64,000 nt of DNA, from assembly GCF_024198255.1 (NCBI RefSeq), contig NZ_JAJVKW010000023.1:62001-126000 (forward strand), given 5' to 3'. The DNA comes from Myxococcus guangdongensis. GTDB taxonomy: Bacteria > Myxococcota > Myxococcia > Myxococcales > Myxococcaceae. Below the pieces are notes generated by a model that was not told the origin of the DNA, did no database searches, and saw only the letters and a list, made by a program, of their open reading frames with translations. This document shows, one piece after another, positions 27,000 through 34,814 of this stretch. Position 1 is the first letter of the stretch. Each line of letters opens with the position of its first letter. The position numbers and the translations under genes were made by a program.

Positions 27000-27086
27000 G
27001 GAGGCGTGGCCGAGCGGTTGAAGGCAGCGGTCTTGAAAACCGCAGAGGGTGCAAGCTCTCCGTAGGTTCGAATCCTACCGCCTCCG
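27000..27086 (+). tRNA. tRNA-Ser(UGA)
   Basis: Acceptor GGAGGCG pairs with CGCCTCC at 27079-27085, discriminator G. Anticodon stem-loop CTTGAAA gives anticodon TGA (Ser, UCA/UCG). Long variable arm and T-arm GGTTCGAATCC present. CCA not encoded. Confidence 0.96.
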
Positions 27087-27128
27087 AAAATGTTCTTGAG
27101 TTTTGCGGTTCTTTGACAGAGAAGAGTT

Positions 27129-27218
27129 GGAGAGATGGCCGAGAGGCTGAAGGCACAGGTTTGCTAAACCTGCATACTCGAAAGGGTATCGAGGGTTCGA
27201 ATCCCTCTCTCTCCGCCA
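27129..27218 (+). tRNA. tRNA-Ser(GCU)
   Basis: Acceptor GGAGAGA pairs with TCTCTCC. Loop TTTGCTAAA gives anticodon GCT (Ser, AGC/AGU). Long variable arm present. CCA is encoded (27216-27218), unlike the other serine tRNAs here. Confidence 0.95.
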
Positions 27219-27248
27219 CTTGTCGTTGTAGCAGCGCGTGAAGATTTT

Positions 27249-27322
27249 GCTCCCTTAGCTCAGCTGGATAGAGCGTCGGACTACGAATCCGAAGGCCGGA
27301 GGTTCGAATCCTCCAGGGAGCG
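27249..27322 (+). tRNA. tRNA-Arg(ACG)
   Basis: Acceptor GCTCCCT pairs with AGGGAGC; loop CTACGAA gives anticodon ACG, decoded as arginine CGN once A34 is deaminated to inosine. It lies 23 bases before tadA, the gene for the deaminase that edits exactly this tRNA. Confidence 0.95.
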
Positions 27323-27345
27323 CTCCCTTCTTTCACGCCGTCTCC

Positions 27346-27813
27346 ATGAGTGACGACGAAGCTTTCATGCAGCAGGCGCTCGCGCTCGCGCGGGAAGCCG
27401 CGACACTCGGAGAGGTCCCCGTCGGTGCGGTTGCCGTCCATGATGGAAACATCATCGGCACAGGTTTCAATCGCCGCGAAGTGGATCGCAATCCCCTCGC
27501 CCATGCGGAAGTCCTCGCACTGGATGCCGCTCGAAGGCATCTGGGGGTCTGGCGGTTGACGGGCGTCACCCTATACGTGACGTTGGAACCGTGTGCCATG
27601 TGCGCCGGGGCGCTGGTCCAGTCCAGGGTGACTCGCCTCGTGTTTGGCGCCATGGACCCGAAAGCCGGCGCGGTCGGCTCTCTCTACAATCTGGCCGAGG
27701 AACCCCGGCACAACCACCGGCTCCAGGTCACTCGTGGTATCCTCGCTGAGGACAGCGCGACTCTTCTCAAAACGTTCTTCGGGCGCTTGCGCGCGAAGCG
27801 ACGCGACAATTGA
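27346..27813 (+). CDS. tadA: tRNA-specific adenosine deaminase
   Basis: 155 residues, ATG 27346. Deaminates A34 of tRNA-Arg(ACG) to inosine. Cytidine/deoxycytidylate-deaminase fold with the zinc motif H-A-E (about residues 53-55) and P-C-A-M-C (about 83-87). M-Q-Q-A-L-A-L-A-R-E at the start is typical. It is bracketed by tRNA genes: 23 bases after its own substrate tRNA-Arg(ACG) and 6 bases before the next tRNA-Ser. It probably belongs to one transcript with them, so processing of the tRNAs would release the tadA message. Confidence 0.96.
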   Translation: MSDDEAFMQQALALAREAATLGEVPVGAVAVHDGNIIGTGFNRREVDRNPLAHAEVLALDAARRHLGVWRLTGVTLYVTLEPCAMCAGALVQSRVTRLVFGAMDPKAGAVGSLYNLAEEPRHNHRLQVTRGILAEDSATLLKTFFGRLRAKRRDN

Positions 27814-27819
27814 ATACTT

Positions 27820-27906
27820 GGAGAGCTGGCCGAGTGGTCGAAGGCACCTGACTCGAAATCAGGCATACCGGTAACGGTATCGTAGGTTCGAATCCTACGC
27901 TCTCCG
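27820..27906 (+). tRNA. tRNA-Ser(CGA)
   Basis: Acceptor GGAGAGC pairs with GCTCTCC (27899-27905), discriminator G. Anticodon loop CTCGAAA gives CGA (Ser, UCG). Long variable arm. Starts 6 bases after the tadA stop. Confidence 0.95.
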
Positions 27907-27919
27907 CTCCAGACTTTAT

Positions 27920-28006
27920 GGAGAGGTGGCCGAGCGGTTGAAGGCGCACGCCTGGAACGCGTGTATATCTGAAAGGGTATCGTGGGTTCGAATCCCACCC
28001 TCTCCG
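27920..28006 (+). tRNA. tRNA-Ser(GGA)
   Basis: Acceptor GGAGAGG pairs with CCTCTCC (27999-28005), discriminator G. Loop CTGGAAC gives GGA (Ser, UCC/UCU). Long variable arm. Fourth and last serine isoacceptor in this cluster. Confidence 0.95.
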
Positions 28007-28041
28007 TTGTTGATACTGCAGTTGATGTCTACAGCCTTTGT

Positions 28042-28121
28042 GGTCGGGACAACGTGGGGGCGCGAACCCCGCCAGGTCCGGAAGGAAGCAACGGTAGCGT
28101 ACCACCGCGTGTGTCCCGGCC
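28042..28121 (+). ncRNA. ffs: Signal recognition particle RNA (small bacterial type)
   Basis: The invariant SRP core is present at about 28073-28095 (CCAGGTCCGGAAGGAAGCA) with the partner strand GGTAGC. Terminal stem GGTCGGGAC/GTCCCGGCC (9 pairs, one G.T) closes the hairpin. The RNA binds Ffh and targets nascent membrane and secreted proteins. The exact ends are uncertain by several bases. It follows the last tRNA-Ser after 35 bases. Confidence 0.92.
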
Positions 28122-28126
28122 GTTCT

Positions 28127-28166
28127 GAAGAGCCAGTCTCCCTCGGGAGGCTGGCTCTTCGCCTTT
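28127..28166 (+). terminator. Terminator of the tRNA/SRP RNA cluster
   Basis: GAAGAGCCAG-x-CTCC, loop CTCG, GGAG-x-CTGGCTCTTC: a 14-pair stem with one mismatch, followed by GCCTTT. Ends the long RNA cluster. Confidence 0.8.
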
Positions 28167-28220
28167 GCGGGCTACGGCGTTCACCCTCGGCGGGAGGGCC
28201 GGCGCCCTCCCCTTCTGACT

Positions 28221-29726
28221 TCAGTCGCGGACGAGCAGCGTCTCGCGGCCGATGCGCTCCGCAATCCGGAAGCCGCCGGCCTGGAGCTCGGGCAGGGACC
28301 GGTCCTCGAAGGAGACGGCGCGGTTGAAGGTCCTGTCGTTCAGCCCTCGCTGGAAGGCTTCGTCGCGGGGCCAGTCACAGGTGAGCCAGGGGATTCGCTG
28401 GCCCAGGTAGAAGAAGCCGCCGGAGCCCCAGAGCCCCTCGTTGACGATGAGCAACCCCGTGGCGCCGCCCATCCGCGTCGACGCGACGATGGCGCGGAAC
28501 TGGTCGGCGCGCAGGTCCTGGGGCGGGAACCAGCGGGCGGAGACGAGCCCCGTCACGAGCGCTATCGCCGTCACGCCCCAGCGAGCGGACGCGGGAACGC
28601 GCGTGGTGAGGAGGTCCGCGACGACGGGCACCGCCGCGAGCACGCCCAACACCAGCGCCGGGTAGAGGAAGCGCTCTTCCTTGTGCGCGGTGACGAGCAG
28701 CACGCCCAGGTAGACGGCGGCGCACGTCAGCGGCAGGGACATACCGGTGCGTCCTCGCCTCGCTGCCTCCAGGCCCAGGGGCACCGCGACCCAGGCCCAG
28801 ACGGGAACGGCCGTCACCAGGGGCAGCAGGTAGAAGCCGGGAGCCGCCGAGCCGAAGCGGGCGGCGGCCTCGCCCGAGAGGACGTTGAAGCGGACATAGG
28901 TGAAGAACGAGTGGAAGGGGCTGCCCCAGGTGAGGTGGTCCAACAGCCCCAGCCCCGCCGCGACGACGAGCCCGCCCAGGCAGGTGAAGGCCAGCATCCG
29001 CCAGCGCCGTGCCACCAGCAGATAGAGCAGCGCGGTGAGGACACAGATGGCGGACGGGTAGCGCGTCACCACCGCGAGCCCGAGCGCGGCGCCACCCAGG
29101 AGCCCGGCCCTCGCCTCACGCTCTCGCCGGTCCAGGGCCTCCAGGGCCACCACCAGGAAGGACGTGGAGAAGGACTCCGCCAGGGTGCGTCCGGCGAAGA
29201 CGAGCACCGGCCCGTAGAGGCCCACCAGCAGGACGGCCAGCCAACCTCCCGAGACTCCCGTGCGCCGGGCGGCGAAGCGGTACACGGCCCACAGGCTCCA
29301 CGCATGCAGCGCGAGCTGGGGCACGGCCGTCATCGCGCGGTAGCCCTGGGGGTCGGTGATGCCCAGCATCCCCGCCAGCTTCAGGAAGCCGGCCAGGACT
29401 CCAGGGACAGCCCAGTTACGGATGCCATCGCGCCACTCCCACGCCAGCACGCCGTAGCCGTGCACGCGCCAGTACGCGGGCTCCAGCGCCTGGAACACCT
29501 CGTCGGGGTGGATGCGGCCCAGCTGCGCCACGGCGATGACGGCGGGCAGCAGCGCCACGACGACGAGGGTCGCCAGCGCGAGGCGGGAGGGCCTTGCCGG
29601 AGGATGGGGCCGAGCGTCATCCGACGGCAGGGGCTCGGGTGGCATGGGCGGGGTGGGCGTCTCGGGCAGGGCGGCGGACACGGGCGCCCGGGACTCTCCC
29701 CGGCCCCGCGGCGAGGTGCAAGCCAT
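28221..29726 (-). CDS. Membrane mannosyltransferase-like protein (GT22/PIG-B type)
   Basis: About 501 residues from ATG 29726 (29645 is another ATG; neither has a good ribosome-binding site). After a Pro/Ala-rich N-terminus there are ten or more membrane helices. Diagnostic phrases of the Glyco_transf_22 family are H-P-D-E-V-F-Q-A-L-E-P-A-Y, G-Y-G-V-L-A-W-E-W-R-D-G-I-R and the loop H-K-E-E-R-F-L-Y-P. In eukaryotes this family (ALG9, ALG12, PIG-B) adds mannose from dolichol-phosphate-mannose; in bacteria it uses polyprenyl-phosphate sugars, presumably for glycolipids. Divergent from the CrtI-like gene. Confidence 0.8.
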   Translation of the reverse strand: MACTSPRGRGESRAPVSAALPETPTPPMPPEPLPSDDARPHPPARPSRLALATLVVVALLPAVIAVAQLGRIHPDEVFQALEPAYWRVHGYGVLAWEWRDGIRNWAVPGVLAGFLKLAGMLGITDPQGYRAMTAVPQLALHAWSLWAVYRFAARRTGVSGGWLAVLLVGLYGPVLVFAGRTLAESFSTSFLVVALEALDRREREARAGLLGGAALGLAVVTRYPSAICVLTALLYLLVARRWRMLAFTCLGGLVVAAGLGLLDHLTWGSPFHSFFTYVRFNVLSGEAAARFGSAAPGFYLLPLVTAVPVWAWVAVPLGLEAARRGRTGMSLPLTCAAVYLGVLLVTAHKEERFLYPALVLGVLAAVPVVADLLTTRVPASARWGVTAIALVTGLVSARWFPPQDLRADQFRAIVASTRMGGATGLLIVNEGLWGSGGFFYLGQRIPWLTCDWPRDEAFQRGLNDRTFNRAVSFEDRSLPELQAGGFRIAERIGRETLLVRD

Positions 29727-29790
29727 CGGACGTTTGTCCGCCAGGGCCTCGCTCGGGTAGGAACGCGGTTCCCTCGAGAAGGAGCAGGCC

Positions 29791-31329
29791 ATGCCGGACG
29801 TCATCGTGGTGGGAGCGGGGCACAACGGACTCGTGACAGCGGCGATGCTCGCGCGCCGGGGCCTGTCCGTCACCGTCCTGGAGGAGAAGGACGTCATCGG
29901 CGGAGCGTGCCGGACGGAGTACCCGTTCAAGAGCGCGCCCGGGCTGGGCGTGTCCACGGGCGCGTACCTGTTGGGATTGATGCCGCCGGAGCTCCTGCGC
30001 GAGCTGGAGCTGGACCTGCCCCTCAAGCGGAGGGACCCGCACTACTTCCTGCCCACCACGGGCGAGCGCTATCTGTTGTTCGGCTCGGATGAGCGCGAGC
30101 TGAAGCGCCAGTTCCTCGAGTTCTTCTCGCAAGCGGACTGGGAGGCCAACCAGGCGATGAACACGGAGCTGGCCGCGCTGCGCGACGACCTGGCGCCCGC
30201 GTGGCTCAAGCCGCCGCTGTCCCACGAGGAGACCGCCGAGCGCTACATCCGGCCCGCGCTGCGCGAGCACTTCATCAAGCTGTGTCGAGGCTCCGCGCGC
30301 CAGTACCTGGAGCGCTTCGGCTTCAAGTCCGACTTCGTGAAGGCGATGTACGCGGTGACGGACGCGTTCTCCGGACTGGACGGCGGCTATGACACGCCGG
30401 GCACGGGGATGAACCTGCTCGTCCACAACATGTGCCGGCTGCCGGGCAGCGGAGGCACGTGGATGATTGTCGGCGGCGGCATGGGCACCGTCACCCAGTC
30501 CATCGCCAACGTCGCGCGCAAGCACGGCGCGGTCATCCGCACGGGCGCGAAGGTGACGTCGGTGCGCGTGGACGCGGGCGTGGTGAAGGGCGTGGTGCTG
30601 GAGAACGGCGAGGAGCTCCAGGCCTCGGTCGTCGTGTCCAACGGAGACCCGTTCCGCACGCTGAAGCTGGTGGACACCGCGGCGTTGCCGGCGGACTACC
30701 GCGCGAAGGTGGGCGCGATGGCGGTGCCGGGCACCACGCTCAAGGTGAACCTGTGTCTGAAGGAGCTGCCGAAGTTCACGTGTCTGCCCGAGGACAAGGG
30801 CCAGTTCGGCCCCACCATCCACCTGCTGCCGCAGGAGGACGACGTGCTCGGCGCACTGGAGCGCTCGTATCGCGACACGCAGGCGGGCAGGCTGTCCGAC
30901 TTCCCCTCCATCGAGTGGTACATCCACACCACGGTGGACCCGTCGCTGCGCGACGCCGAGGGCCGCCACAACTCCGCGCTCTTCGTGGAGTGGGTGCCCT
31001 ACAAGCTCGAGGGCACGACGTGGGAGAAGGAGGAGTCGCGCTACGTGCAGCAGCTGTTGTCGGTGTGCGACCGCTTCGCGCCGGGGACGAGTGATTTGGT
31101 CCAGGAGTACTTCGCCCTCACGCCCCCGAAAATCGAGAGCCACTTCGGAATCACCGGCGGCCACATCCACCATGTGGACAACAAGCTGGGCTTCACCGAC
31201 AGGCTGCCCTACGAGACGCCGGTGCAGGGGCTCTACTTCTGCAGCGCGGGCTGCCACCCGGCGGGCAGTGTCATCGGCGCGGCGGGGCACAACTCGGCCC
31301 AGGTCGTCCTGAAGGCGCTCGGACGCTGA
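29791..31329 (+). CDS. Phytoene desaturase-like FAD oxidoreductase
   Basis: 512 residues, ATG 29791 with GAGAAGGAG upstream. FAD-binding V-V-G-A-G-H-N-G-L-V (residues 5-14) and V-L-E-E-K-D-V-I-G-G-A-C are the CrtI/PYROXD2 pattern; C-terminal F-C-S-A-G-C-H-P-A-G-S-V-I-G-A-A-G closes the FAD site. This NAD(P)/FAD family includes carotenoid desaturases and PYROXD2-like proteins of unknown substrate; the branch here looks like PYROXD2 more than a true carotene desaturase, and no carotenoid genes are nearby. Confidence 0.85.
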   Translation: MPDVIVVGAGHNGLVTAAMLARRGLSVTVLEEKDVIGGACRTEYPFKSAPGLGVSTGAYLLGLMPPELLRELELDLPLKRRDPHYFLPTTGERYLLFGSDERELKRQFLEFFSQADWEANQAMNTELAALRDDLAPAWLKPPLSHEETAERYIRPALREHFIKLCRGSARQYLERFGFKSDFVKAMYAVTDAFSGLDGGYDTPGTGMNLLVHNMCRLPGSGGTWMIVGGGMGTVTQSIANVARKHGAVIRTGAKVTSVRVDAGVVKGVVLENGEELQASVVVSNGDPFRTLKLVDTAALPADYRAKVGAMAVPGTTLKVNLCLKELPKFTCLPEDKGQFGPTIHLLPQEDDVLGALERSYRDTQAGRLSDFPSIEWYIHTTVDPSLRDAEGRHNSALFVEWVPYKLEGTTWEKEESRYVQQLLSVCDRFAPGTSDLVQEYFALTPPKIESHFGITGGHIHHVDNKLGFTDRLPYETPVQGLYFCSAGCHPAGSVIGAAGHNSAQVVLKALGR

Positions 31330-31372
31330 GTCGCAGCGCCTGGAGATGGATCCTTCGCGCCGTCGTGTTTAG

Positions 31373-32590
31373 ATGACTGCCCCCATGAGCTACCTCGTCC
31401 TCGCCCGCAAATGGCGTCCGCAGAAGTTCGATGACATGACCGGACAGGAGCACGTCGTCCGGACCATCGCGAACGCCATCAAGATGGACCGGGTGGCGCA
31501 CGCGTACCTGTTCTGCGGCCCGCGTGGCGTGGGCAAGACGACGGCCGCACGCCTGCTCGCCAAGGCCCTCAACTGTGAGAAGGGCCCCACGGCGACTCCC
31601 TGCGGTGAGTGCCGGGCGTGCACGGAGATTGCCGCCGGCACCAGCGTGGACGTGGCGGAGATCGACGGTGCCTCCAACAACGGCGTGGAGAACGTCCGCG
31701 AGATTCGCGAGAACGCGAAGTACCTGCCGCAGCGCGACCGGCACAAGATCTACATCATCGACGAGGTCCACATGCTGTCCGGGGCGGCGTTCAACGCGCT
31801 GCTCAAGACGCTGGAGGAGCCGCCCGGGCACGTGAAGTTCATCTTCGCGACGACCGAGGCGCACAAGCTCCCGGACACCATCCTGTCGCGCTGCCAGCGC
31901 CACAACTTCCGCCGCATCTCCGCGGCGCGGATGCTCCAGCGACTGCAGGAGATCTGCAAGGCGGAGGGCGCGGGCATCTCGGACCGCTCGCTGTCGCTGG
32001 TGGTGCGCCAGTCCGAGGGCGGCATGCGCGACGCGCTCAGCCTGCTGGACCAGGTGCTCGCCTCGTGCGGCGCGAACCCCACGGACGAGGAGGTCGCCGA
32101 GGCGCTGGGCGCCATCGATCGAACGATGGTGCAGGACTTCGCCGATGCGCTGGTGCACAAGGATGCCAAGCGCGTGCTTGAGCGCGTGGAGGAGGTCTTC
32201 AACCGGGGCCTCGACTTGAAGCGCCTCGCGGAGGAGCTGGCGATGCAGCTTCGCCACCTCTTCGTCACCAAGACGCTGGGCGAGGCGCCCGCGGAGCTGG
32301 CGGAGTCCGAGCAGAAGGCGCTCGTGGCGCTGGCGAAGGACGCGGAGAGCGCGCAGCTCACGCGGCTGTTCGACGTGGTGCATGGCTCGGTCTGGGATGT
32401 GTCGCGCGCGGCGCAGCCGAGGCTCGCGCTGGAGATGGCGCTGTTGAAGGCCATCCAGCTGTCGCCGGGGGGTTCGATTCCGGAGCTGCTCGCGAAGGTG
32501 GACCGGCTCACGGCCGGACTGCCTCAGGCGGACAAGGCCAATGCTGGAGCGCCGGGAGGTCGCTCCAGCTCCACGAACTTTCGCGCCTGA
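31373..32590 (+). CDS. dnaX: DNA polymerase III gamma/tau subunit, gamma-length reading frame
   Basis: 405 residues, ATG 31373 (31385 also possible). Clamp-loader ATPase: W-R-P-Q-K-F near the start, Walker A G-P-R-G-V-G-K-T-T (about 45-53), a four-cysteine zinc module (C-E-K ... C-G-E-C-R-A-C, 64-79), Walker B D-E-V-H-M-L, and S-R-C-Q-R (SRC arginine finger). Domain III helices run to about 380 (IPELLAKVDRLTAGLPQ). The frame then stops at TGA 32588-32590, while the proline-rich linker and tau C-terminal domain continue in the next frame. So this frame encodes a gamma-like product. Followed by ybaB and recR as in most bacteria. Confidence 0.92.
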   Translation: MTAPMSYLVLARKWRPQKFDDMTGQEHVVRTIANAIKMDRVAHAYLFCGPRGVGKTTAARLLAKALNCEKGPTATPCGECRACTEIAAGTSVDVAEIDGASNNGVENVREIRENAKYLPQRDRHKIYIIDEVHMLSGAAFNALLKTLEEPPGHVKFIFATTEAHKLPDTILSRCQRHNFRRISAARMLQRLQEICKAEGAGISDRSLSLVVRQSEGGMRDALSLLDQVLASCGANPTDEEVAEALGAIDRTMVQDFADALVHKDAKRVLERVEEVFNRGLDLKRLAEELAMQLRHLFVTKTLGEAPAELAESEQKALVALAKDAESAQLTRLFDVVHGSVWDVSRAAQPRLALEMALLKAIQLSPGGSIPELLAKVDRLTAGLPQADKANAGAPGGRSSSTNFRA

Positions 32591-34430
32591 GCCTCGCCAG
32601 GCTCCGTCCATCGAAGCCGCGCCCACCCCTCGTCCGTGGGAGATGGGTCGAGCTGCGCCCACTGCGGGACAGCAGCCCGTCTCGACGCAGAGGCATGTGG
32701 GCACTTCCGCGGGAGCGCCGTCGAACGATGGCGCGTCCACGGCGATGCCTTCGGCGCAGCAGTCGCCGAATGGCGGCGTGGATCCGCAGGGGGTGGCGGT
32801 CAACGGAAGCCCGTCGTCGGCCCACGGAGCGTCGGCTCGCGGGCCGATGGGTGGCGCGTTCGACGGTGCGCCATCCGTCGCGCAGAGCGGGACGAGCAGC
32901 TCCGCGGGTTCATCGCACGCAGGGCCGTCGGCATCGCCTCAGGGTGGTCCATCGGATGCGTCCCGCGCGCCTGTGGGACATGCCCCCGTCGGAATGACGG
33001 GACGTGCTCCCTCGGGCCCACCTTGGGATGCTCCTGGGTCATCCACGGGACAGCCCACCCCTGGGGCGACGGCACGTACTCCGTCGGGCCCTCCCTGGGA
33101 TGCGCCGGCTCCTGCGTCCGGACAGCAGTCCGCGGGAGACTTCGCGCGCCCCACGCAAACGTCTCGGTTCGATGCGCCCGCGTCATTCGACACGCAGCGC
33201 TCCGGCGCCTCTCGCTACGACGACGCCGACTACCAGCCCGAGCCACCGCCGGACATCGACCTGCCGCGACACAGCGGGGACGCATCCGACGAGCCACCCG
33301 CCAACATCGCGCCGCCACGACATGACGGGGCCGTGCGTGAAGTCCCCGCGCCCCAGCCAGCCGCGGGCGCGTGGACGCCTCCGCCCTCCGTCAGCGCCGC
33401 CCCTCCCGTCCCCGCCACCGGGCCGGTCATCGCCGGGCTGCCCCCCTCCGCCGCGCGCCCCCTGTCCTTCCTGCGCAACGGCGGCGGCGCCCAGGCGGTC
33501 TCGGACGCTCCGCCACCGGCCGCCTACCCCGTCGAGAATCCCCTGCCCTCGGGCCCCGTCCTCGAGGGTCTGCCCCCGTCCGCCGCGCGCCCCCTGTCCT
33601 TCCTGCGCAACGGCCCTCCCGCGCCCACGCCCCCGGCGGCACCAGCCCCGCAGCAGCCCATCGCCCCGCCCGGCCCGCATGCGGGCGCCACCCCGCTCTC
33701 CCGCACCACCGAGCCGGCGCCCACCGTCCGCGTCATCAACGTCCGCAAGCCCGAGCCGCCGCCCGGCCCGCCCGAGCCGCCGCCCTACGGCGACAGCGAC
33801 GAGGAATCGCGCTTCTATCCAGAAGAGGCCTCCCCTGGCGGCTGCGCCTCCGGCGAATGCATCCCCGAGCCCGAGGCCCCCGTCGCGGAACCCGAGCCCG
33901 AGCCGCCTCCCGTGGCCGCCTCGCCTCCCCCCGTGGCGCGCGGGCGCGACAACCCCAACCTGCCGCTCATCGAGCGTTGGCGTGCCGCGGTGGAGTCCGT
34001 GAAGGCGGGCTCCCTGCGCCACGGCACCGCCCTCGCGAACGGCCGGCTCATGTCGATGAAGGCCGGGGAGATCATCCTCGGCTACCTCCCCGCGGCGGGC
34101 CTGCACCGCATGTCGGTGTCCGCCGCCGCGGGCAAGGCCACCATCGACAAGCTCCTGGCCGAGCACTTCGGCCGGCCCGTGAAGCTGTCCTTCCAGGACG
34201 TGTCCGCGGATGACTCCCGGGCCGCGCCCAGCCTCGCCGAGCGCGACGCGCAGAGCCGCGCCACCCATGAGAAGAACACCGAGAGCAAGGTGCGGAACCA
34301 CGCCTCGGTCCGCTCCGTGCTCCTGGTGCTGGGTGGAGAAATCGAGCACATCCAGATCTACGAGCCCGAGCGCCCCTCCGCCGCCTCGGCCGCCGACGCT
34401 CCTGTCGAAGCCCCCGACGACAGCGCCTGA
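32541..34430 (+). CDS. dnaX: DnaX tau-specific linker and C-terminal domain, +1 frame
   Basis: 629 residues if read from the ATG at 32541; it overlaps the gamma frame by 50 bases. About 450 residues are Pro/Ala/Ser-rich linker with internal repeats (GLPPSAARPLSFLRNG twice; PSGPPWDAP twice). The last 165 residues (N-P-N-L-P-L-I-E-R-W, L-A-N-G-R-L-M-S-M, E-I-I-L-G-Y) resemble tau domain V, which binds the polymerase alpha subunit. The ATG has only a weak AAGG site, so this is more likely the tau tail reached by a +1 frameshift than a free gene. A sequencing or natural frameshift in the linker is the alternative. The linker uses more A/T-ending codons than neighbouring genes. Confidence 0.7.
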   Translation: MLERREVAPAPRTFAPEPRQAPSIEAAPTPRPWEMGRAAPTAGQQPVSTQRHVGTSAGAPSNDGASTAMPSAQQSPNGGVDPQGVAVNGSPSSAHGASARGPMGGAFDGAPSVAQSGTSSSAGSSHAGPSASPQGGPSDASRAPVGHAPVGMTGRAPSGPPWDAPGSSTGQPTPGATARTPSGPPWDAPAPASGQQSAGDFARPTQTSRFDAPASFDTQRSGASRYDDADYQPEPPPDIDLPRHSGDASDEPPANIAPPRHDGAVREVPAPQPAAGAWTPPPSVSAAPPVPATGPVIAGLPPSAARPLSFLRNGGGAQAVSDAPPPAAYPVENPLPSGPVLEGLPPSAARPLSFLRNGPPAPTPPAAPAPQQPIAPPGPHAGATPLSRTTEPAPTVRVINVRKPEPPPGPPEPPPYGDSDEESRFYPEEASPGGCASGECIPEPEAPVAEPEPEPPPVAASPPPVARGRDNPNLPLIERWRAAVESVKAGSLRHGTALANGRLMSMKAGEIILGYLPAAGLHRMSVSAAAGKATIDKLLAEHFGRPVKLSFQDVSADDSRAAPSLAERDAQSRATHEKNTESKVRNHASVRSVLLVLGGEIEHIQIYEPERPSAASAADAPVEAPDDSA

Positions 34431-34490
34431 CAATGGACGCGCGCAACGCTAGGGTGCGCGCCACACTCCACGCCCGTACCGAGGAAGCAC

Positions 34491-34808
34491 ATGCCCGGCG
34501 TCGACCTGAACTACTTCATCCGGCAGGCGAACAAGCTGACGGAGAAGATCGAAGAGCGCAAGCAGCAGCTGGCCGAGGAGACCGTCGAGGCCAAGGCCGG
34601 CGAGGGCCGCGTCACCGTCGTGGCCAACGGCATCCAGGAGATCCGCAGCATCAAGATCGACAAGGAAGCCATCGACCCGAACGACACGTCGATGCTCGAG
34701 GACCTCATCACCGCCGCGGTGAACGCCGCCCTGGCGAGCAGCCGTCAGCACATGCAGCGCGAGCTCGCGAAAATCTCCGGCGGCATCAAGATCCCCGGCG
34801 TTACCTGA
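34491..34808 (+). CDS. YbaB/EbfC nucleoid-associated protein
   Basis: 105 residues, ATG 34491 after GAGGAAG. Small homodimeric DNA-binding protein with a helix-strand-helix core: F-I-R-Q-A-N-K-L at the start, G-E-G-R-V-T-V-V-A-N-G, and a D-L-I-T-A-A-V-N-A-A-L helix. Consistently encoded between dnaX and recR, as here, with six bases before recR. Confidence 0.93.
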   Translation: MPGVDLNYFIRQANKLTEKIEERKQQLAEETVEAKAGEGRVTVVANGIQEIRSIKIDKEAIDPNDTSMLEDLITAAVNAALASSRQHMQRELAKISGGIKIPGVT

Positions 34809-34814
34809 TACCGG

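Noticed and set aside
28042..28166. tmRNA or RNase P RNA
   Set aside because: Too short; the GGTCCGGAAGGAAGCA core identifies SRP RNA.
29791..31329. True carotenoid desaturase of a carotenoid cluster
   Set aside because: The FAD site fits, but no crt genes are adjacent and the sequence looks closer to PYROXD2-like proteins.
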